Source: Streptomyces netropsis
GTDB taxonomy: Bacteria > Actinomycetota > Actinomycetes > Streptomycetales > Streptomycetaceae
Assembly: GCF_014203545.1 (NCBI RefSeq)
Contig: NZ_JACHJG010000007.1
Span: 175,391-239,390 of the forward strand
Length of the DNA stretch: 64,000 nt
Direction of reading: 5' to 3'
Shown here: positions 58,476-64,000 of the stretch, one piece after another
Numbering within the stretch: the first letter of the stretch is position 1
Layout of the letters: every line of letters starts with the position of its first letter
Notes under the pieces: model-generated
Seen by the model: the letters and a program-made list of their open reading frames with translations, nothing else
Database searches by the model: none
Told to the model about the DNA's origin: nothing
Program-made: the position numbers and the translations under genes

Positions 58476-59926
58476 ACAAGCCCGTGCGCCGGATCGCGAT
58501 CTTCTGTGGCCTTCTCGTCCTCGCCCTGATGATGCGCGACAACTGGATCCAGTTCGTCCAGGCCGAGGAGCTCAAGACCCACGAGAACAACCGCCGGGTC
58601 CTGATCGCCCGCTACAGCCAGCCGCGCGGCAACATCATCGTCGACGGCCAGACGGTCACCGGGTCCAAGGAGACCGACAACACCGACTTCAAGTACAAGC
58701 GCACATACAAGAACGGCGAGATGTGGGCCCCGGTCACGGGCTACGCCTCGCAGGTCTACGGCGCGAACCAGCTGGAGAAGCTCGACGACCCGGTGCTGAC
58801 CGGCGACGACGACCGGCTGTTCTTCAACCGCACGGTCGACATGATCACCGGCAAGGGCAAGAAGGGCGGTGACGTGATCACCACCCTGAACGCCAAGGCC
58901 CAGGAGGCCGCCTTCAAGGGCCTGGGCAACAAGCGCGGTGCCGTCGCCGCGCTCGACCCGCGCACCGGCAAGATCCTCGCCCTCGCCTCCACGCCCTCGT
59001 ACGACCCCTCGCGCATCGCGGGCAGCGACGACGAGAAGGCGTGGAAGGAGCTGACGAGCGACAAGAACCAGCCGATGCTGAACCGGGCGCTCAAGCAGAC
59101 CTACCCGCCGGGCTCGACCTTCAAGGTCGTCACGGCCGCGGCCGCGCTGCAGAACGGTCTGTACAAGGACGTCGACTCCAAGACCGACTCGCCGCTGCCC
59201 TGGACGCTCCCGGACACCCGTGTGCAGCTTCAGAACGAGGGCAACATCCCCTGCAAGGAAGCCTCGCTGCGGGTCGCTCTCCAGTACTCCTGCAACACGG
59301 TCTTCGGCAAGGTCAGCGCCGACCTCGGCAACAAGAAGATGATGGACCAGGCGGAGAAGTTCGGCTTCAACAACCCGAAGCTCGACACGCCCGTCCGCGC
59401 CGCCGAGAGCGTCTACCCCAAGGACAACCGCCCGCAGAACGCCATGGCGGGCATCGGCCAGGCCTCCAACCGCGCCACGCCGCTGCAGATGGCCATGGTC
59501 GCCGCCGCGGTCGCCAACAACGGCAAGCTCATGGAGCCGTACATGGTCGACAAGCTGCGCGCCCCGAACCTCAACGTGATCGAGACGCACACGCCGAAGC
59601 AGCTGAACCAGCCGCTCAGCTCGGAGAACGCGCAGAAGCTCCAGTCGATCATGGAGACCGTGGTCGAGAAGGGCACCGGAACCAACGCCCAGATCGACGG
59701 CGTCACCGTCGGCGGCAAGACCGGTACCGCCCAGCACGGCGTCGACAACAGCGGCAACCCGTACGCGTGGTTCATCTCCTACGCCAAGGGGAAGGACGGC
59801 TCGCCGGTCGCCGTCGCCGTCGTCATCGAGGGCTCGGAGACCACCCGTGACGACATCGCGGGCGGCAAGCTCGCCGCGCCGGTCGCGAAGGGCGTCATGG
59901 AGGCGGTACTCAAGACGGAGAAGTGA
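58472..59926 (+). CDS. pbpA: Class B penicillin-binding protein PbpA
   Basis: The product is 484 aa. A short cytosolic N-terminus and one transmembrane anchor (about 8-22, IAIFCGLLVLALMM) precede a dimerisation domain, then the transpeptidase domain. The active Ser215 is in PPGSTFK, Ser273-Cys-Asn275 in the second motif and Lys416-Thr-Gly in KTGTAQHG. It crosslinks peptidoglycan with the SEDS partner encoded just upstream. The GTG start overlaps the ftsW/rodA stop. It is the PbpA/PBP2-like member of the PknB locus, not FtsI. It ends 162 bp before pknB. Confidence 0.94.
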   Translation: MNKPVRRIAIFCGLLVLALMMRDNWIQFVQAEELKTHENNRRVLIARYSQPRGNIIVDGQTVTGSKETDNTDFKYKRTYKNGEMWAPVTGYASQVYGANQLEKLDDPVLTGDDDRLFFNRTVDMITGKGKKGGDVITTLNAKAQEAAFKGLGNKRGAVAALDPRTGKILALASTPSYDPSRIAGSDDEKAWKELTSDKNQPMLNRALKQTYPPGSTFKVVTAAAALQNGLYKDVDSKTDSPLPWTLPDTRVQLQNEGNIPCKEASLRVALQYSCNTVFGKVSADLGNKKMMDQAEKFGFNNPKLDTPVRAAESVYPKDNRPQNAMAGIGQASNRATPLQMAMVAAAVANNGKLMEPYMVDKLRAPNLNVIETHTPKQLNQPLSSENAQKLQSIMETVVEKGTGTNAQIDGVTVGGKTGTAQHGVDNSGNPYAWFISYAKGKDGSPVAVAVVIEGSETTRDDIAGGKLAAPVAKGVMEAVLKTEK

Positions 59927-60088
59927 CACCGCTCACCTCCGTAGCCGTCCGGCCTCCGCGACGGTACCGGTCGTATATCAGGTGACGGTGGCGCCCAGGA
60001 GGCGCACGGTGCTCCGGGTACGGTATGCCCGGACAGCACACCGCCGGACCCACACCGGTGCGGTCAGGAAAACGGAAGGGCTGGAGCT

Positions 60089-62113
60089 ATGGAAGAGCCG
60101 CGTCGCCTCGGCGGCCGGTACGAGCTGGGCTCGGTGCTCGGCCGTGGTGGCATGGCCGAGGTCTACCTCGCCCACGACACCCGGCTCGGCCGCACCGTCG
60201 CCGTGAAGACGCTCCGGGTGGACCTCGCCCGGGACCCGTCCTTCCAGGCCCGGTTCCGCCGTGAGGCCCAGTCGGCCGCCTCGCTCAACCACCCGTCGAT
60301 CGTCGCCGTCTACGACACCGGCGAGGACTACGTCGACGGGGTCTCGATCCCGTACATCGTCATGGAGTACGTGGACGGGTCCACGCTGCGCGAGCTGCTG
60401 CACTCCGGCCGGAAGCTGCTTCCCGAGCGCTCGCTGGAGATGACCATCGGCGTCCTCCAGGCGCTCGAGTACTCCCACCGCGCCGGCATCGTCCACCGCG
60501 ACATCAAGCCGGCGAACGTCATGCTGACGCGCACCGGCCAGGTCAAGGTCATGGACTTCGGCATCGCCCGTGCGATGGGCGACTCCGGCATGACCATGAC
60601 GCAGACCGCGGCCGTCATCGGCACCGCCCAGTACCTCTCCCCCGAGCAGGCCAAGGGCGAGCAGGTCGACGCGCGGTCCGACCTGTACTCCACCGGCTGT
60701 CTGCTGTACGAACTGCTGACGGTCCGGCCCCCGTTCGTCGGCGACTCGCCCGTGGCCGTCGCCTATCAGCACGTACGGGAAGAGCCGAACCCGCCGAGCA
60801 CCCACGACCCCGAGATCACGCCCGAGATGGACGCCATCGTCCTCAAGGCGCTGACCAAGGACCCGGACTACCGCTACCAGTCGGCCGACGAGATGCGCGC
60901 CGACATCGAGGCGGCCCTCGACGGCCAGCCCGTGGCCGCCACGGCCTCGCACGCCGCGGGTGGCTACGGCGCCCCCGGTGGCTACGGCGACGACCAGCCG
61001 ACCACGATGCTCCGCCCGCAGGACCCGGCGGGGCAGACCTCCATGCTGCCGCCCGTGCGCGACGACGACGGCGGCTACGGCTACGACGACCGCGACGGCC
61101 GGCGCGGCGGTGGCAAGAAGAGCAACCTCTCGACGATCCTGCTGGTCGTCGCGGGCATCCTGGTGCTCGTCGGGGCGATCTTCATCGGCAAGTCGCTCTT
61201 CAGCGGCGGTGGCAACAACGATCGGGTGACGGTGCCGACCCTGACCGGCGAGTCGCTGGCCTCCGCCCAGAAGATGGGGGAGAACGGCGACTTCAAGGTC
61301 ACCCAGGACGGCGAGACGTTCTGCGACCAGCCCAAGGGCAAGGTCTGCGACCAGAACCCCAAGGCCAACGCCAAGGTGGACCGCGGTTCCGAGGTCAAGG
61401 TCGTGCTGTCCAAGGGCACGGAGAAGGTCTCCGTGCCGGATGTCCGGGGATCCAAGTTCGAAGAGGCCGAGGCGGAGCTCAAGGCCAAGGGCTTCACGGT
61501 CCGGCAGAAGCAGGTGGAGTCCGACCGGACCGCCGGCATCGTGATCGACCAGGACCCCAAGGGCAGCACGAAGGCCGAGAAGGGCACGGAGATCACCCTC
61601 TCCGTCGCCTCGACCCCGGCGTCCAAGACCGTCCCGTCCGTCGTCGGCCAGCCCTTCGACGCCGCGAAGAAGCAGCTCACCGACCTCGGCTTCAAGGTCG
61701 TGAAGGACGAGGAGGAGTCGGACCAGCCACCGGGCAACGTCGTCCGGCAGAGCCCCGACGGCAACACCACCGCGCAGCCGAACTCCACGGTCACGCTCTT
61801 CGTCGCCAAGGCGGGCCAGAAGACCAGCGTGCCGGGTGTGGTCGGCCAGAAGCTCAAGGACGTCAAGAAGACGCTGACGGACGCGGGTCTGAAGGTCGGC
61901 AACATCACCGGTCCGCAGGACGACAACGCCATGGTGATGATCTCCGACCCGGTGGGCGGCACGCAGGTCCCGAAGGACACGCCGGTCAACCTCACCACCA
62001 TCGCCGGCGCCCCCGGCGACACCGGCACCCCGGGCAACCCCGGTACGCCGGGCACCACCGGCGGTGACACCGGAGGCGGCCTCTTCGGCGGCCCGTTCGG
62101 CCGACGCCACTGA
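60089..62113 (+). CDS. pknB: PASTA-domain Ser/Thr protein kinase PknB
   Basis: The product is 674 aa. The kinase domain (about 10-270) has GRGGMAEV, Lys40, HRDIKPAN with Asp138, DFG Asp156 and the activation loop MTMTQTAAVIGTAQYLSPEQ with two adjacent Thr. A linker leads to a single transmembrane helix (about 345-367). Four PASTA domains follow (about 375-645), each opening with V-P-x-x-x-G, for example VPTLTGESL and VPDVRGSKF. PASTA domains bind muropeptides or lipid II. The last 20 aa are Gly/Thr-rich. It ends the fhaA-pknB unit; substrates should include FhaB and the division apparatus. Confidence 0.95.
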   Translation: MEEPRRLGGRYELGSVLGRGGMAEVYLAHDTRLGRTVAVKTLRVDLARDPSFQARFRREAQSAASLNHPSIVAVYDTGEDYVDGVSIPYIVMEYVDGSTLRELLHSGRKLLPERSLEMTIGVLQALEYSHRAGIVHRDIKPANVMLTRTGQVKVMDFGIARAMGDSGMTMTQTAAVIGTAQYLSPEQAKGEQVDARSDLYSTGCLLYELLTVRPPFVGDSPVAVAYQHVREEPNPPSTHDPEITPEMDAIVLKALTKDPDYRYQSADEMRADIEAALDGQPVAATASHAAGGYGAPGGYGDDQPTTMLRPQDPAGQTSMLPPVRDDDGGYGYDDRDGRRGGGKKSNLSTILLVVAGILVLVGAIFIGKSLFSGGGNNDRVTVPTLTGESLASAQKMGENGDFKVTQDGETFCDQPKGKVCDQNPKANAKVDRGSEVKVVLSKGTEKVSVPDVRGSKFEEAEAELKAKGFTVRQKQVESDRTAGIVIDQDPKGSTKAEKGTEITLSVASTPASKTVPSVVGQPFDAAKKQLTDLGFKVVKDEEESDQPPGNVVRQSPDGNTTAQPNSTVTLFVAKAGQKTSVPGVVGQKLKDVKKTLTDAGLKVGNITGPQDDNAMVMISDPVGGTQVPKDTPVNLTTIAGAPGDTGTPGNPGTPGTTGGDTGGGLFGGPFGRRH

Positions 62114-62164
62114 CGCTCCGCGGGATGTCTGCCACCCCTACGGCGGCGGGCGCCCTGCGGGCGC

Positions 62165-62216
62165 GTCCTCAATCGCCGGACGGGCTGCATTTGCAGCCCG
62201 TCCGGCGTTTGAGGAC
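62165..62216. terminator. Terminator hairpin made from inverted dispersed-repeat halves
   Basis: GTCCTCAATCGCCGGACGGG followed by CTGCAT (left, 62165-62190) and the near-exact reverse complement TTGCAGCCCGTCCGGCG through TTTGAGGAC (right, 62191-62216) form a 26-bp stem. It lies between the convergent pknB (ends 62113) and srtE2 (ends 62292). Confidence 0.8.
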
Positions 62217-62217
62217 A

Positions 62218-62281
62218 CAGCACAGCAGCCCGTCCGGCGATTGAGGACACCACCGCGCAGCGGAGGTGTACACGCCACGGC
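62218..62281. repeat. Dispersed intergenic repeat, copy 3
   Basis: AGCCCGTCCGGCGATTGAGG, then ACACCACCGCGCAGCGGAGGT, then GTACACGCC match copies at 133 and 4131. Together with the hairpin at 62165-62216, the site has three half-elements, two inverted and one direct. Confidence 0.8.
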
Positions 62282-62291
62282 CGGCCAGGCC

Positions 62292-63032
62292 CTAGCTCAG
62301 TTCCTTGGGCCGGGTGCGCTTGCTGTCGACCTTCTCGGTGCGCTCCAGCTCCGCCCAGACGATGTAGCGGTAGTCGGAGGTGTAGACGGGCGTGCAGGTC
62401 GTCAGGGTGAGGAAGCGGCCGGGCTTCTTCGCGCCGGACTCCTTCGGCAGCGGGTCCAGGACCTCGACGTTGTACTTCGAGGTCTCCCGCAGCTCGGAGT
62501 AGACCTTGTAGACGTACCAGGTGTCGCGCGTCTCGAAGACGACCGCGTCGCCGGCCTTGACCTTGTGGATGTTGTGGAACTTCGCGCCGTGGCCGTCCCG
62601 GTGGGCGGCCAGGGTGAAGTTGCCCTTCGCGTCCCACGGCATCGCGGACTTCACCGGCGCGCGGTAGAACCCCGCCACGCCCTCGTTGAGGATCTTGCTG
62701 CCGGTGCCGCTCTTGACGAGCACCTCGCCGTTCTTCATCGACGGCACGTGCAGGAAGCCGATGCCGTCCTTGGTGTCGAGGGCGCCCGGGCCCTTGGCCC
62801 AGTTCTCGCGCACGTGGTTGCCCTGCTTCTTCGACTCGCGGTCGGCCAGCACGTTCGTCCACCACAGGGAGTAGACGACGAACAGCGCCAGCAGGACGCC
62901 CAACGTGATCAGCAGTTCACCGAAGAGGCTGACGGCGGCGGCGATCTTCCCCCGTGGGCGGGTCAGGCGTTCGGGCTCGTCGTCGTCGATCCGTGCCACC
63001 GCGTCGTACCCCGATTCGCTCTGCTGTTTCAC
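62292..63032 (-). CDS. srtE2: Class E sortase (SrtE2-like)
   Basis: The product is 246 aa. A cytosolic N-terminus is followed by a transmembrane helix (about 36-57, FGELLITLGVLLALFVVYSLWW) and an extracytoplasmic sortase domain (about 88-235). Catalytic His144 (AAHRDGHG), Cys213 (TTCTPVYTSDYRYIVW) and Arg222 are in place. Class E enzymes cleave LAxTG signals and attach proteins, such as long chaplins, to peptidoglycan. The GTG start overlaps the upstream sortase stop (GTGA), so both are co-translated. Names SrtE1/SrtE2 are by order. Confidence 0.92.
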   Translation of the reverse strand: MKQQSESGYDAVARIDDDEPERLTRPRGKIAAAVSLFGELLITLGVLLALFVVYSLWWTNVLADRESKKQGNHVRENWAKGPGALDTKDGIGFLHVPSMKNGEVLVKSGTGSKILNEGVAGFYRAPVKSAMPWDAKGNFTLAAHRDGHGAKFHNIHKVKAGDAVVFETRDTWYVYKVYSELRETSKYNVEVLDPLPKESGAKKPGRFLTLTTCTPVYTSDYRYIVWAELERTEKVDSKRTRPKELS

Positions 63033-64000
63033 CCGACGAGGGCGTCCGGCCTTCCCTTGCTCCGGGGCCGCTCGTCGACCATCTTGCCCCAGACGATCAT
63101 TCGATACGTACTGGTGAATTCCGGGGTGCAGGTGGTGAGAGTGAGGTAGCGGCCGGGCCCCTGGAAGCCGGATCCCACCGGCACAGGGGCGATGACCCCG
63201 ACGTTCGCCGGCGGCGTCTGATCCAGGCGGCTCGTCATCTCATACGTGTAGAAGGTGCTGCTGGTCTCCACGACGATCTTGTCGCCGGGACGCAGCCGGT
63301 TGACGTAGCGGAACGGCTCGCCGTGGGTGTTGCGGTGCCCGGCGAGCGAGAAGTTGCCCTTCGCGTCCCAGGGCATCGCGGTCTTGAGCGGGCCCTCGGC
63401 GTAGTGCCCGACCATGCCCCGGTCGAGCACCTTGTGCTTGCCGATGCCCTCGGCGATGGGGGCCTTCACGTCCAGCTTCGGGATGTAGATGATCGCGAAG
63501 CCCTGGCCGGGTGAGAACGCCCCGGCGGCCCGGTCCTCCCCGCCGCTCTCCTCCCAGGCGTGCTGGAGGTTGTTCGCGGCTCCGCCCGCCTGGCGCTGGG
63601 CGATCACGTTCGTCCACCACAGCTGGTAGGCGACGAACAGCAGCATCAGCGCGCCCACGGTGATGAACAGCTCGCCCGTCAGCCGGCTCACGATCACCCC
63701 GACGCTGTCCTTGCGCGCCCGCTGCGCCCGCCGGGCCGCTTTGCGCCGCTCCGCGCGCCCCCCGGTGGGCGGCCCCGCGGCCGGCTCCCGGACCCGGCGC
63801 AGCGTCATCGTCGCGTGGTCCTCGGGGGGCAGCGGCTGTGACACCGCCCGTGCGGGGCCCTCCGCGCCCGCTACGGGCTCTGTGGGGCCCATCGGGGCCG
63901 CCGGGTACCAGGAGGGCTCCTGGTGCTGTTGTGGCGTCAGCCACGGGCTCTGCTCGGTGTCTTGTGGCGTCAGCCACGGGTCCCGCTCGGGGCGGAGCGA
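63029..64000 (-). CDS. srtE1: Class E sortase (SrtE1-like), 5' end beyond the window
   Basis: At least 323 aa are visible. The frame stays open to base 64000 without a stop, so the N-terminus lies outside. From the internal ATG at 63892 it numbers 287 aa: a transmembrane helix at about 72-93 (TGELFITVGALMLLFVAYQLWW) and sortase residues His186 (LAGHRNTHG), Cys255 (TTCTPEF) and Arg264 (STYRMIVW). The 36 upstream residues read as coding-like and contain the duplicated PWLTPQ motif (DPWLTPQDTEQSPWLTPQQ), so the true start is probably beyond 64000. It overlaps srtE2 by 4 bp. Confidence 0.9.
   Translation of the reverse strand, partial: SLRPERDPWLTPQDTEQSPWLTPQQHQEPSWYPAAPMGPTEPVAGAEGPARAVSQPLPPEDHATMTLRRVREPAAGPPTGGRAERRKAARRAQRARKDSVGVIVSRLTGELFITVGALMLLFVAYQLWWTNVIAQRQAGGAANNLQHAWEESGGEDRAAGAFSPGQGFAIIYIPKLDVKAPIAEGIGKHKVLDRGMVGHYAEGPLKTAMPWDAKGNFSLAGHRNTHGEPFRYVNRLRPGDKIVVETSSTFYTYEMTSRLDQTPPANVGVIAPVPVGSGFQGPGRYLTLTTCTPEFTSTYRMIVWGKMVDERPRSKGRPDALVG

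Overview
The window is high-GC actinobacterial DNA, almost certainly from a Streptomyces chromosome. The evidence is the strong G/C third-position bias, frequent GTG starts, GTGA/ATGA-coupled operons, two class E sortases, a Bpa proteasome activator, PASTA and other Ser/Thr kinases, and two branched-chain 2-oxoacid dehydrogenase (bkd) clusters. From memory, the gene order resembles the S. coelicolor SCO3800-SCO3850 region. This could not be checked here. The content is core chromosomal. I see no phage, IS element, CRISPR array or rRNA. There is one tRNA-Leu(CAG).

Layout. 1-12 kb: SseB-like protein, a long FadE-type acyl-CoA dehydrogenase, M18 aminopeptidase, a DUF4232 lipoprotein, a tiny membrane protein, a thioredoxin-NHL fusion, a nitrilase, a mycothiol-dependent isomerase-like protein, a GntR-MFS pair and an XRE/MmyB-type regulator. 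12-16 kb: first bkd operon (E1a-E1b-E2), divergent from an orphan NarL-type response regulator. 17-23 kb: PPOX and APH-like proteins, two divergent Ser/Thr kinases, and bpa. 23-27 kb: FtsX-type ABC exporter. 28-33 kb: quinone oxidoreductase, then a coupled mobA-moeA-K+ channel operon. 33-37 kb: second bkd operon, divergent from an Lrp/AsnC regulator. 37-49 kb: phenylacetate (paa) catabolic genes (paaR-like TetR, paaH, paaN, paaABCDE, an acyl-CoA dehydrogenase), interrupted by an oppositely oriented rRNA methyltransferase and an HTTM/DUF5819 pair. 49-53 kb: rhodanese, J-domain protein, DUF2252, and HxlR divergent from azoR. 53.6-62 kb: tRNA-Leu, then the FhaA-FhaB-PstP-FtsW/RodA-PbpA-PknB cell-growth signalling operon. 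62-64 kb: two class E sortases, the first cut by the window edge.

The main discovery candidate is a regulatory module in the 36-45 kb region. A TetR-type palindrome (ACCGNNYGNNCGGT) occurs upstream of paaN/paaH, of paaABCDE, and of the second bkd operon. In each case a DnaA-box-like TTRTCCACAG element lies 24-36 bp upstream, in the same orientation relative to the gene. This suggests that one repressor, probably the TetR gene embedded in the locus, coordinates phenylacetyl-CoA degradation with a 2-oxoacid dehydrogenase. It raises the possibility that this 'bkd' complex makes phenylacetyl-CoA from phenylpyruvate. Secondary findings are a KstR-like operator plus a triple palindrome in front of an acyl-CoA dehydrogenase, two intergenic minisatellites, a three-copy dispersed intergenic repeat, and a quinone-sensor-like hxlR/azoR pair.
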